From positions 62,001 to 126,000 of the forward strand of contig NZ_JACHLC010000004.1 of NCBI RefSeq assembly GCF_014207845.1: DNA of 64,000 bases, given 5' to 3'. This stretch comes from Chryseobacterium shigense. GTDB taxonomy: Bacteria > Bacteroidota > Bacteroidia > Flavobacteriales > Weeksellaceae. Below, piece after piece: positions 1-8,583 of the stretch (position 1 is the stretch's first letter; every line of letters starts with the position of its first letter). Made by a program: the position numbers and the translations under genes. Under the pieces are notes generated by a model. It was given only the letters and a program-made list of their open reading frames with translations. It was not told the origin of the DNA and made no database searches.

Positions 1-1020
1 ATTAAAATAATTGGTTGAGTAATGGACATAAGATTTTATAGCAAAATTATTATTATCTATACTTTTTCTTCCGAATTTCGTGTAATAATAATCTAAGGTC
101 ATTTCAGCTCCCCAATGCGCATCAGTAGCATATTGATCTTTATTGGTATTTACATTGTTCCAATTATTATCAGTATCTGTAAAATCTACCGCTGATGAAT
201 AGTTGGTCCCTTTTTTCAGGTTGTATGTTTCTACGGCTGTTCCTCCGTTTCTTCCGGCTTCTCTTAATCTGTAACTTCCGCTGTATGAATCGGCAACAAT
301 GGATCTGTTTCCGCTATACCCTGTTGTTGCAGTTCCCGGAGCATTGGTTTCATGAATCAGGGCATTGGTTCCCAAAACTTTTCCATCTTTAGCATCTACG
401 AAAACATATTGTCTGCTTAACGGCTTTTCTGCATAAATATCGAATTTGTAAGCAAGCTTCAGATCTCCCATTTTTTCATCAGAAGGATCTGAATAATATA
501 CCAGTTCTCCCTTTGGGGTAAAAGTTGCATTAGCATTTTTAGATTCATTTTTAATGAATTCCTCTTCTTCTTTGTTCTGCCATTTATAAGAGTCGGCTCC
601 TACAAAAGACAGGGCGCTTTGTAATGCTGTGCTTTCAGAAATATTTGCTTTCTTTTCTGCAGCTACCGTTTCTTTAATAATCCACTTTCCGGTTTCTCCT
701 ACAATTTTTCCGCCTTTGGTCTGTACAGCCATCATCCCGTATTCTACAGGAATTCCGTTAATTGTCTGCTGAAATCTGTGAGTTTCAAAGCCTATGTGAT
801 CTTTTTCTGATCCCAACTTACGTGCCTGTCCCACTGAAAGTCTCTGAGATGTTTCATCAAATAAAACAGGCTCTCCTTTAAATGCAGGGCCATTTTTATC
901 AAATCTCATGAATTCTGCGTGGAGACCACTTTTACCCGGAATTAATTTTGATGGAGTTTCCTGCCCAAAAACAAAGGCAGAAGCAGCAATGCTTACTGCG
1001 AAGATAAATTTTGTTTTCAT
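1..1020 (-). CDS. Secreted M4 (thermolysin-like) metalloprotease, N-terminal part, cut by window edge
   Basis: Reading leftward from ATG at 1018-1020 the frame stays open for 340 codons to the window edge, so only the N-terminal part is present. The start encodes a signal peptide (MKTKFIFAVSIAASAFVFGQ) ending before ETPSK. Next comes an FTP/PepSY-type propeptide (roughly residues 40-215), and then the beginning of the mature peptidase. The segment DAHWGAEMTLDYYYTKFGR followed by SIDNNN matches the conserved N-terminal region of M4 catalytic domains. The HExxH zinc site and any C-terminal T9SS sorting domain would lie outside the window, so activity cannot be confirmed. It is transcribed away from the AT-rich spacer at 1021-1580. 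Family call is confident; substrate unknown. Confidence 0.88.
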   Translation of the reverse strand, partial: MKTKFIFAVSIAASAFVFGQETPSKLIPGKSGLHAEFMRFDKNGPAFKGEPVLFDETSQRLSVGQARKLGSEKDHIGFETHRFQQTINGIPVEYGMMAVQTKGGKIVGETGKWIIKETVAAEKKANISESTALQSALSFVGADSYKWQNKEEEEFIKNESKNANATFTPKGELVYYSDPSDEKMGDLKLAYKFDIYAEKPLSRQYVFVDAKDGKVLGTNALIHETNAPGTATTGYSGNRSIVADSYSGSYRLREAGRNGGTAVETYNLKKGTNYSSAVDFTDTDNNWNNVNTNKDQYATDAHWGAEMTLDYYYTKFGRKSIDNNNFAIKSYVHYSTNYFN

Positions 1021-1580
1021 AAAAAATTTTGTTTAGTGTGAAACGAATTTATATCTTTTTTGTAAAAAAGCAACGAAATAATTAAATAAAATTTAAAAAA
1101 TAAATAGAACAAATGTTTTAAATTTAATATATTTTTAAAAACAATGTAATTAATTGAAAATATTTTTATTTCTATAAAAATAATAGACTAATATTTTTTA
1201 CATAATTCAATATTTTATGAAATATTTTTTTCAATATGTGGAGCATAATAATTGATTATTCTGTACGGTATATAAAATATCCTAAAATTATTTATTCATC
1301 ATAGTTTTAATGAAAATGACCTATCATGAAGCAGGTTTTAATTCAAGTAACTATAAAATTCTCATATAAATAAGCATAGCATTATCAATAATTCTTTACA
1401 AAAACCTGCTTTAACGGTCAAGTATTAAAAATAATATAAAACACCCCTAAAAAAAAACAATAATAATTTTAAAAAAAACATAAATATTCAAGATGCACCC
1501 CTTTTAATTTTCAATAAAATACAAATATTAAATATTTTTATTACCTTTACCCTATCAAACAACATCATTAACCCCAAAAA
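1021..1580. other. AT-rich intergenic region, no gene seen
   Basis: About 560 bp of very AT-rich DNA between the divergent M4 protease and toxin-antitoxin-like genes. No reading frame of credible length is seen. The only clear structure is an 11-bp inverted repeat, AAGCAGGTTTT at 1329-1339 and AAAACCTGCTT at 1401-1411, with a 61-nt loop. Promoters for both flanking genes should lie here, but I could not pick a convincing TAnnTTTG box. Confidence 0.5.
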
Positions 1581-1817
1581 ATGAAAATGATGAATGCTAC
1601 AGCCCAAATTTTAGTACATAAGATTGAAAACTTTACACCGGAACTGCTGGAAACCTTAGCAAAAATGGTTGAGAATTTAGAAATCCAGAACAAATTATCC
1701 GTTCCTCAATTTCAGATTGATGAAGTTTTGTACAGAATTCAGTTTCATCAGGAAAATCCGAAAACAAAACTTGATTTTTATGAAAATATTTCTGAACTGA
1801 AAATGAGCTGTGCCTAA
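1581..1817 (+). CDS. Probable antitoxin of a small type II toxin-antitoxin pair
   Basis: A 78-residue acidic/helical protein immediately upstream of, and probably translationally coupled to, a small ParE/RelE-like protein. The C-terminal half (VPQFQIDEVLYRIQ, then HQENPKTKLDFYENISELK) resembles the toxin-binding tails of small Flavobacteriia addiction-module proteins. This is recognition by pattern and gene arrangement only. No HTH or ribbon-helix-helix is obvious. If it is a true antitoxin it would neutralise the downstream protein and perhaps autoregulate. Otherwise it is a conserved hypothetical. Confidence 0.55.
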   Translation: MKMMNATAQILVHKIENFTPELLETLAKMVENLEIQNKLSVPQFQIDEVLYRIQFHQENPKTKLDFYENISELKMSCA

Positions 1818-1821
1818 AAAA

Positions 1822-2079
1822 ATGAATATCCTTCTCTCTTCCATCGCCAAAAATGACATAAGAATGCTTATGCGGGTTTTTAACGCGGAAAAAGAAAATA
1901 AAGGAATTGATTTCCTTGAAGACCTGAAAGTATCCATCCATCAGATTCTGGAAACTTCAATAATAAAATCCAGTGAAATTGCAGTGAATAAAATGGATAA
2001 CTTTCCTGTAGTTATCCACTATGTTTTTGAAAACGAGGAAAACTTATTTATAACAGCTATTTTTAAAGAATTAAATTAA
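1822..2079 (+). CDS. ParE/RelE-superfamily toxin-like protein
   Basis: A short protein beginning MNILLSSIAKNDI, similar to the start of ParE/RelE toxins (beta strand followed by an A-x-x-D-I helix). It ends with a hydrophobic strand pair, FPVVIHYVFENEENLFITAIF, which matches the FPyxIyYxvxxxxixIlaI pattern of the fold. At about 85 residues it is slightly shorter than typical ParE. I start it at ATG 1822; an in-frame GTG at 1810 would add four residues and overlap the antitoxin stop by 8 bp. Tight packing with the upstream gene supports a TA operon. Likely role: mRNA interferase or gyrase inhibitor by family, untested here. Confidence 0.55.
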   Translation: MNILLSSIAKNDIRMLMRVFNAEKENKGIDFLEDLKVSIHQILETSIIKSSEIAVNKMDNFPVVIHYVFENEENLFITAIFKELN

Positions 2080-2123
2080 TAAAATAACTCAGACACTATT
2101 ATTATATTCGTATGCCTTTGGCA

Positions 2124-2160
2124 AAAAACCTTATAAGCTCATGCCTGTAAGGTTTTTATT
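2124..2160. terminator. Rho-independent terminator between convergent genes
   Basis: Stem AAAAACCTTA (2124-2133) pairs with TAAGGTTTTT (2148-2157) around a 14-nt loop. There is an A-tract on one side and a T-tract on the other, so it can serve both the toxin-antitoxin operon (+) and the T9SS plug gene (-). Confidence 0.75.
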
Positions 2161-2169
2161 TTTATGATG

Positions 2170-3381
2170 TTATCTTACAGGTGTTCTGAACTCGCCATAT
2201 CCCATCAGCCCGTCGTAATCACGTCCGAAAGGAGCATAATATAAAAATGCCTGGTACAGATTTTCAGTTTGCCAGAAGTTGCCGTTAATCTCTCCGAAAT
2301 TCAGGGTTCCGTCACTTTCTTTTGTAGCAAGAATATAGTTGTAGAAACCTTGTTTTAAAAATATTTTGGCTACATATTTTTTATTGGCTGCATCATATTG
2401 CATCTGGTTTTCTTTGCCCGGCTTAAAGTTATTGAATCCTCCCAGCACATAGATTTCCTTATCCACAGGTTCAGAATCCAGATAAAAATGTACCCAGGAA
2501 TAATCTGCTTCTCTTTCTGCATTTCTTTCCAGCCCCAAATCGTTTCTTCTGTAATACCATGCTCCGTTTACATCGGGCTGATACTGGTAATTCAACGGAA
2601 ATGCCCATACCGGATGCAGATAAGTCTGGTTGATACCGTCCTTCAGTTCTGTAGCCTGAACCATATCCGCTGCCATATTCATATTCTTATTATCAAAATA
2701 ATAGAATTCATTATTGCCCGGAAATGTTAAGTTCATCTGCTGAAAAAGCAATTGATTCCCTAAAGTGGCACTAGGTTTTAAATTATTAACCACCACATTG
2801 GAATTGTTGTTCTGCATGACATTCAAGGTCATGGAATTGACATTGGAGGAAAGATCTCCTCCCTTTGAAGTGGCTTTTACTTCTACCCTCTGATTGATAT
2901 TCGGGTTTTTGGCATCTGCAATTCTTGAAATATTCAAAGCAACTGTTGCAGCATCTTCCACCAGGTAAAAACGTTTTTTGAAAAGAGGTCTTTCTGCTGA
3001 ATCTTTGTAAACAATCAGTTCAAAATTCCCTGAAATCTTCGGCTGTATTTTATCATTCGGGAATGTAAGTTTATAATGGGTATAAGGCTGCAATGTATTA
3101 AAAGAGTACTGGAACTGATCCAAAAGCCCGTTCAGGCTTCCGGTTGCAATCTGCGTAAAAAACAGGTTATCATCATTCCAGTTTCTGTCATAATGTTTGA
3201 TGGTATACCTGTAAATCTCACTGGCATTACTGAGATCATCAAAGCTTAAAACCAACTGTTCCCCGAATTTAATCACCGGCGTTTCATCATTCGTCTGCGG
3301 GTTGAATAATTGTATACTTTGGATATTTTGTCCAAAAACCAATCCGCCCAAAGAAAGTAAAAGTATTCGCAAAGTTTTCAT
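2170..3381 (-). CDS. Type IX secretion system plug protein (DUF5103 family)
   Basis: 403 residues with a signal peptide (MKTLRILLLSLGGLVFGQ). The body matches the DUF5103 family, now named T9SS plug protein. Visible hallmarks are the N-terminal beta domain (IQLFNPQTNDETPVIKFGEQ, FDDLS, IKHYDRNW), the middle domain, and the C-terminal part with WYYRRNDLGLERN, ADYSWVHFYL and VLGGFNNFKPG, the last being an early-set/CBM48-like strand motif. In the Flavobacterium T9SS translocon this family closes the periplasmic end of the SprA barrel when no substrate is engaged. The length is typical for the family. It stands alone here; sprA and porV are not adjacent. Family call firm; function by homology. 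Confidence 0.85.
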   Translation of the reverse strand: MKTLRILLLSLGGLVFGQNIQSIQLFNPQTNDETPVIKFGEQLVLSFDDLSNASEIYRYTIKHYDRNWNDDNLFFTQIATGSLNGLLDQFQYSFNTLQPYTHYKLTFPNDKIQPKISGNFELIVYKDSAERPLFKKRFYLVEDAATVALNISRIADAKNPNINQRVEVKATSKGGDLSSNVNSMTLNVMQNNNSNVVVNNLKPSATLGNQLLFQQMNLTFPGNNEFYYFDNKNMNMAADMVQATELKDGINQTYLHPVWAFPLNYQYQPDVNGAWYYRRNDLGLERNAEREADYSWVHFYLDSEPVDKEIYVLGGFNNFKPGKENQMQYDAANKKYVAKIFLKQGFYNYILATKESDGTLNFGEINGNFWQTENLYQAFLYYAPFGRDYDGLMGYGEFRTPVR

Positions 3382-3582
3382 TATGACGAAGATAACGAAA
3401 AATCGATTTTAAACCATAGAAGTCACGAAAGTTTTTAACACAAATGATCTGCAGAATCACATTTGACTATACTTCTATTGACCTAGCCTTACTTCCATTC
3501 GTAAAGTTTAAATAACGTGCAGGAAATTTCCGTAACTGTATGAAATTTAAAACCATTTTTTTAATCCCCGTAAGATCGTGAC

Positions 3583-3687
3583 ATGCTTCGACTCCGCTCA
3601 GCATGACATTTCTAACGCCAAACATTTTTTGTTGAAAGATATGGCCAGTCAGTTTTGACTTTGTCATGCTGAGCGGAGCCGAAGCAT
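3583..3687. repeat. Palindromic MITE/REP-like element, copy 1
   Basis: Left arm 3583-3608 and right arm 3662-3687 are 26-bp inverted repeats with a single mismatch (core GCTCAGCATGACA and its complement), separated by 53 bp. A second copy with homologous spacer lies at 10827-10936. No reading frame is present, so it would have to be mobilised in trans if it moves at all. Confidence 0.85.
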
Positions 3688-3748
3688 CTTTATTACTAAA
3701 TATTTAAACGAAAAATAACTCATGTATTCTAAAAAGGAACTTTTGTAC

Positions 3749-3756
3749 TAAATTTG
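3749..3756 (+). promoter_or_regulatory. Bacteroidetes-type -7 box for the MBL gene
   Basis: TAAATTTG matches the Bacteroidetes -7 consensus TAnnTTTG, 22 bp ahead of the ATG at 3779. No good -33 TTTG at standard spacing. Confidence 0.5.
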
Positions 3757-3778
3757 CCTCTATTAAAACATTCACAAT

Positions 3779-4417
3779 ATGCTTCAGATTCAAGGCTTCG
3801 TATTCAATTTTGCCAGCGAAAACACTTATATCCTTTATAACGAAAATAAAAATGCCTGGCTGATTGACCCGGGAAATATGAATGAACAGGAAACCAAAGC
3901 CATAGAAAGCTTTATTTCTGAAAACGGCCTTACCATTCAGAAAATTCTTCTGACTCATGCCCATATTGATCATGTTTTAGGGCTGCAATGGGCTTTTGAT
4001 ACTTTTAAAGTACCCGTTCATATGCACCAGGAAGATCAGGAAGTTCTTGATATGCTTCAGGCAAGCGGAATGAGATTCGGCTTCTCTGTTAATCCCGTAA
4101 AAGCAGACACTGTCTATGTAAATGAAGGAGAAATACTTGATCTGGATGGGGAAAAATTCAAAATTTACCATGTTCCGGGACATTCTCCGGGAAGTGTAGT
4201 TTACCATAATGAAAATCAAAAATTCATGATTTCCGGTGATGTTCTTTTTGAAGGCAGTATCGGAAGAACAGATCTTTACAAAGGAAATCACGAGCAGCTA
4301 ATTGAAGGCATCACCAATAAACTTTTTATCCTTGATGGTGAAACTCAGGTTTTTTCCGGCCACGGTAATCCTACTACAATAGGCTTTGAGAAACAGTATA
4401 ATCCGTTTTTTAAATAG
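3779..4417 (+). CDS. MBL-fold metallo-hydrolase, glyoxalase II/YcbL-like
   Basis: 212 residues with the full metallo-beta-lactamase zinc set: H60-x-H62-x-D64-H65 in LLTHAHIDHVLG, a later His in HVPGHSPGSV, Asp in SGDVLFEGSIGRTDL, and the C-terminal His in FSGHGNPT. The GRTDL and SGHGNPTT signatures are those of the YcbL/glyoxalase II-like subgroup of thioester hydrolases. It lacks the C-terminal substrate domain of classical glyoxalase II, so the substrate is uncertain. No signal peptide, so cytoplasmic. Monocistronic by context. Confidence 0.88.
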   Translation: MLQIQGFVFNFASENTYILYNENKNAWLIDPGNMNEQETKAIESFISENGLTIQKILLTHAHIDHVLGLQWAFDTFKVPVHMHQEDQEVLDMLQASGMRFGFSVNPVKADTVYVNEGEILDLDGEKFKIYHVPGHSPGSVVYHNENQKFMISGDVLFEGSIGRTDLYKGNHEQLIEGITNKLFILDGETQVFSGHGNPTTIGFEKQYNPFFK

Positions 4418-4603
4418 ATACGTGATAGCGTTTGAGAATTCGAGGGTTTGAGAGTTTCGGGATGCGGGGTTAATTGTTGCGGGTTATCAGTTGACTTGCC
4501 GGTTATAAGTTTCCAAGCTTACGGTAAAAGTCTGAAATCCGGCATTTAGGATCTTGGTTCTTGCCTCTTGATTCCCGGCCCCTTCTTCCCAACCCTAAAA
4601 GCA
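4418..4603. repeat. Degenerate intergenic repeat tract
   Basis: This spacer holds low-complexity units such as GTTTGAGAATTCGAGGGTTTGAGAG, a GCGGGTTATCAGTTG segment and TCTGAAATCCGGC. They resemble spacers at 20913-20989, 47046-47150 and 58302-58374. No gene is seen. Confidence 0.5.
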
Positions 4604-4633
4604 AAACCGCCAGAGAAAAATCTCTGACGGTTT
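4604..4633. terminator. Bidirectional hairpin terminator
   Basis: AAACCGCCAGAGA and TCTCTGACGGTTT form a long stem (one bulge) around AAAA, flanked by A/T tracts. It lies between the convergent MBL (+) and TonB receptor (-) genes. Confidence 0.8.
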
Positions 4634-4653
4634 CATATGAAGAAAATATAAGA

Positions 4654-7083
4654 TTAGAAATCTAAAGTGATTGAAGCTCTTACAGCTGCACCCATAATTG
4701 GTCTTGCCATAATAGTTCCGTCTCCGGTTGGAGAACCTGCTCTTGGATCGCCTTCTGTAATGCCGATTGTATTAAAGATGTTAGTTCCATCAACTGCAAA
4801 ACGGATTTTACCCAGCTGATAAGAAGTTCCAGCTCCAAATTCACTGAATGATGGCAGAGTCTGAACATTTAACTGATCCTGAAAACGTTTTCCATAGTAG
4901 TTGTAGCTTACATATGTTCTCCACTGTTTTGTAATATTTACAGCTGGCGAGATATTAAAGTACAGTTTTGGCATTCTTCTTACAACATTCCCTTCCAAAA
5001 GGCTTCCTTCTTCCAATCCGCTGTATTTCGGATTTTGAATGGTTCCATTGAAAGTAAGCTCTAACATATTGTTAAACAATCTTGCATATCCTTCAAGCTC
5101 AACTCCATAGTTTTTGGTATTTGCAAAAGTATTTTCTGATGTTCCGTTAGAAAACACATCTGTAAATGACAGGTTTTTAAGTGTTGAATAAAAAGGGATC
5201 ACAGCAACATCAAATGTACGTGAGTAGTACTTATACCCTAATTCAACCTGATTGGTCAGTACTGGTTTTAAAGGCTGGTCCGGATTAGTAGTCGTGAAGT
5301 AATTGTAATAAGCTTCCTCATTCGGTGATCTGAAACCATGGGAGAAACGTGCATAAACGGCATTTTCCTTGTTGATTTTATAGTTTGTTGCCAAAGTATA
5401 AGAAACCTTATCAATATCGTAACTCCAGTAGTTATATTTATTTCCTAAAACACTCATGTTATCATCTGCAGTTGTTGTAGCGAAGCTATGTGTGCCATCA
5501 GTTGTTAAACCGGAATTATTCAGATTTGCAGTGGTTGTATTTACCGAATATCCTTTGTAGAAATCACGGCTGTAGCGAAGTCCTGCATTAACACTTAAAT
5601 TATCTGTAATGTTATAATCTAAATTTGCATAAAGGTCATTCAAGCTTCCCTGAACCTGAGAATCTCTCAACAGGAAAGACATGTCAGTAACTCCGTTATA
5701 AGTTTTAGAATAACCTACTGAATTTGGGCTAAGAGAAGTATCAACCAAATTAAGAAGCATCGGCCTATCTGATGCTGTCGTCAAAATATTACTCCAGTTC
5801 CAGTATTGGTGAGACTTCCAGTTTGATTTATAGAAGCCTGCCGTTACATTCCCTTTGTCAAATTTATAATTAAACTGCAAATCATTCACAAAATTATTCA
5901 TCTGCTTATCAATGGCCCAGAAGCCCAGTTCCTGAACAAAAGCCGGATTTACAGCCGCTCCGCTACCTACCGCAAAATATTGATAGCTGTTTCCTGTGAT
6001 TCCGTTATCGCTTGCAAATTTAGCTGCTGTAGCAGGACCTCCTGCAGGGAAAATCCCTGTATAATTCATATTGATATTGGTATATCTTGTTTTGTTTAAA
6101 ACAGAGAAATTATTTCCAAGATCATATTTGAATTCAGCACCTAAAACATCAACTTTCGGATGAATTCCATCTTCCAGATTTCTACTGAAAAAACCGCCTC
6201 CGGCCTGAGGAATATTCAGCTGGCTGATTGCTCTGTAACTGTAAGTTCCATAATTAGCATCAAAACCTGAGAATTCCTTCAAATCATTTCCATTTTGAGT
6301 TAGAGGAATCGGAAGGAAGAAAGTATTTCTGTCGTCCAGTTTTTTGTAATATACTTTAGCATACCCTTTATCGAAGACGTATTTAAGATTCATTCTGATC
6401 TGTCCTCCATTGTTGGCTCTGAAACCTGTCTTTCTGATTCCGTTGTCTGTTCTGTAGAACCCTCCAACGTTAAAGAAAAGCTTATCCTGAACTAAAGCAC
6501 CGCCTACATTCATATCGGTACGCATAAGGCCGTAAGTACTGGTTTCCAGTTTGGCAGTTCCTTTAAAATCATTACTTCCTTCTTTAGTAATAAAGTTGAT
6601 CAAACCTCCAGGGGAATTATTGGCATAAATGGATCCTGAACCTCCTCTCAAGGCTTCAAGACGGCTCACAGAATTATCTACACGGAAGAAGTTATCCGCA
6701 TTGGCAAACTGAAGCGCACCGTCTTCAAAAACCGGAAGACCGTCTTCCTGAACCTGCACGAATTCGTAAGCTCCTGCAGAAGGAATACCTCTTGCAAAAA
6801 GGTTGTTTCCTACCTCACCTCCGGAAGTTTCCACAGCAAACCCCGGAACTCTCTGCAATAATGCAGCAGCACTGATAGGGTTCTGTTTCTGGATTTCTTT
6901 TGCCGTAAATGTAGAAATAGCCGTACTGGATTCTATTTTCTTTTTCGGACCTGAGTTACCGGTGATAACAATCTGGTCAATAGAAGATGTTTTGATGGAG
7001 TCCTGCGGAGTTTCCTGTGCATACGCGTTGTTAAAATAAAGCGTAGCGGTGGCAGCCATTAAAAATATCGATCTCTTTTTCAT
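4654..7083 (-). CDS. TonB-dependent outer-membrane receptor of the trehalose-type operon
   Basis: 809 residues. Signal peptide (MKKRSIFLMAATATLYFNNAYAQ), then a TonB-box-like SIDQIVITG, a plug domain (about residues 50-170, with GGSGSIYANNSPGGLINFITK) and a 22-strand-type barrel ending in an aromatic residue (ASITLDF). It has no N-terminal carboxypeptidase-regulatory domain and no SusD partner, so it is not a SusC. It sits 19 bp downstream of the trehalase and shares its strand, which makes it the last gene of an MFS-trehalase-receptor operon. I infer outer-membrane uptake of trehalose or a trehalose-containing glycan, powered by TonB-ExbBD. Substrate is inference from neighbours. Confidence 0.88.
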   Translation of the reverse strand: MKKRSIFLMAATATLYFNNAYAQETPQDSIKTSSIDQIVITGNSGPKKKIESSTAISTFTAKEIQKQNPISAAALLQRVPGFAVETSGGEVGNNLFARGIPSAGAYEFVQVQEDGLPVFEDGALQFANADNFFRVDNSVSRLEALRGGSGSIYANNSPGGLINFITKEGSNDFKGTAKLETSTYGLMRTDMNVGGALVQDKLFFNVGGFYRTDNGIRKTGFRANNGGQIRMNLKYVFDKGYAKVYYKKLDDRNTFFLPIPLTQNGNDLKEFSGFDANYGTYSYRAISQLNIPQAGGGFFSRNLEDGIHPKVDVLGAEFKYDLGNNFSVLNKTRYTNINMNYTGIFPAGGPATAAKFASDNGITGNSYQYFAVGSGAAVNPAFVQELGFWAIDKQMNNFVNDLQFNYKFDKGNVTAGFYKSNWKSHQYWNWSNILTTASDRPMLLNLVDTSLSPNSVGYSKTYNGVTDMSFLLRDSQVQGSLNDLYANLDYNITDNLSVNAGLRYSRDFYKGYSVNTTTANLNNSGLTTDGTHSFATTTADDNMSVLGNKYNYWSYDIDKVSYTLATNYKINKENAVYARFSHGFRSPNEEAYYNYFTTTNPDQPLKPVLTNQVELGYKYYSRTFDVAVIPFYSTLKNLSFTDVFSNGTSENTFANTKNYGVELEGYARLFNNMLELTFNGTIQNPKYSGLEEGSLLEGNVVRRMPKLYFNISPAVNITKQWRTYVSYNYYGKRFQDQLNVQTLPSFSEFGAGTSYQLGKIRFAVDGTNIFNTIGITEGDPRAGSPTGDGTIMARPIMGAAVRASITLDF

Positions 7084-7102
7084 AGCATATGATTTTTTAT
7101 AA

Positions 7103-8581
7103 TTAGTTTTGTTTTAATTTGAGATAGACCCCGTTTGTCCATCCGAATCCGTCCTGATTCGGGTATTCTCCTCCTCCTGCAATTGTTTCGGTGTCCAGAG
7201 CATTATATTTTTCCATTAATTTTCCGGTGTTGCTGTATACCCTTTCTACATTTCCGCACCAGTTGTTTTTTATTTTTTCGGCAAGCTCATTGAAGCCGTA
7301 GTTTTTCATTGCTTTAAATCCTAACCACTGATAAGGAGCCCATGCATTCGGAAGATCCCACTGCTGGCCGCTTTTTTTAGTGGTGGTTACAAGCCCTCCC
7401 TGATAGAGAAATTTTTCAGCAATATGTTTCGCTACTGCTTCCGCCTGTTTTTGGTCTGCCAGTTCAAGAAATAAAGGATAAAGAGCAGCAATGTGTTCAG
7501 ACGGTGTGTTTTTGTGTTTTTTTAAGTGATAATCTTTATAACATTCAGTATTTTCATCCCAAAAGTATGTATTGATCATCTGTCTGCGCTTTGCTGCTCT
7601 TTCAGCAAAATAATTTTCCTGATCTGTCATGTTCTGAAGCGCTGAAGATTTGGCTAAAGTTTTTTCCAAATGCCATAAAAGGCTGTTCAGGTCCACTTCT
7701 GCAATATTCAGTGTTTCTATAGTCTGTATATGTTCCCCGTCTGCAAACCATCTGCTGGAAAAATCCCAGCCGGATTCGCAAGCGCTTCTTATGTTTCTGT
7801 AAAATTCATTTCCTGTATTCTCGCTGTCTTCAATGTCAATGAGATAGCTTTCAGGTCGTGGTGCGTTTTCTGCATCGTAATAACGGTTCAGAATATCCCC
7901 GTTTTTCGTTTTCACGACTCTTTTTACACTGGATTCATTATCAAGCCATTCTTCCCCATTCATCCAGAAGGCATATTCTTTCTCTAAAGTATCATGATAT
8001 CTGATATAAATTTTTTCATCATTTGTGGTTTCAAAAAGCAGATCCAGCATCAGCGAGAAATACGGAGGCTGTGAACGGCTTAAAAAATGGGTTCTGCTCG
8101 CATTCGGGACAAATCCTACATTCTGAATCAAATAAGAACAGTTTTCTATAATATTTTCCATCATTTCCGTTCTTCCTGAAGCCTGCAGCCCAAGCATAAT
8201 GAAATAGCTGTCCCAGTAAAAAAATTCGTTAAAACGGCCGCCCGGAACAATATATGGTTTCGGAAGCTTCAATAATGTTCCTTTTTCTTCGTAAGCAGTA
8301 CGGGTTAATTCATCCCAAAGCTTTTCTATATGCTGCTCAATCGGCAGTTGCTCTTCTCTCTGAATTGAAATTTTGGCTCCCAGAAAATCAAAATTGGCCA
8401 TTACAAAATCTTTCAGATCAAAATCTTTTCTTCCTTTCTTTTCTTCGTATTCCGCATTAATCTGCGAAACAGGAAACACAGGAACTGCATCAGTCATCAT
8501 CTTCTGATCTTCAAATACCCTGGCTCTCTGAACATCATCGAAAAGGGCCTGGATTTCATTTATGTAAAGCTGCTTATTCAT
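7103..8581 (-). CDS. treF: Cytoplasmic trehalase, GH37
   Basis: 492 residues with both GH37 signatures: PGGRFNEFFYWDSY at 113-126 and QWDLPNAWAPYQW near 406-418. The general acid Asp is in ESGWDFSSRW (D273) and the catalytic base Glu in GGGEYPNQDGFGW (E472). It hydrolyses alpha,alpha-trehalose to two glucose. There is no signal peptide at the N terminus (MNKQLYINEIQALFDD), so it should act in the cytoplasm, like E. coli TreF but shorter. The start lies 2 bp after the MFS stop codon, which indicates an operon with translational coupling. Very confident in family and residues. Confidence 0.95.
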   Translation of the reverse strand: MNKQLYINEIQALFDDVQRARVFEDQKMMTDAVPVFPVSQINAEYEEKKGRKDFDLKDFVMANFDFLGAKISIQREEQLPIEQHIEKLWDELTRTAYEEKGTLLKLPKPYIVPGGRFNEFFYWDSYFIMLGLQASGRTEMMENIIENCSYLIQNVGFVPNASRTHFLSRSQPPYFSLMLDLLFETTNDEKIYIRYHDTLEKEYAFWMNGEEWLDNESSVKRVVKTKNGDILNRYYDAENAPRPESYLIDIEDSENTGNEFYRNIRSACESGWDFSSRWFADGEHIQTIETLNIAEVDLNSLLWHLEKTLAKSSALQNMTDQENYFAERAAKRRQMINTYFWDENTECYKDYHLKKHKNTPSEHIAALYPLFLELADQKQAEAVAKHIAEKFLYQGGLVTTTKKSGQQWDLPNAWAPYQWLGFKAMKNYGFNELAEKIKNNWCGNVERVYSNTGKLMEKYNALDTETIAGGGEYPNQDGFGWTNGVYLKLKQN

Positions 8582-8583
8582 TA

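Noticed and set aside
1329..1411. Inverted repeat AAGCAGGTTTT/AAAACCTGCTT as a possible ncRNA or terminator
   Set aside because: The loop is 61 nt and AT-rich, and there is no upstream gene on either strand to terminate; chance is not excluded.
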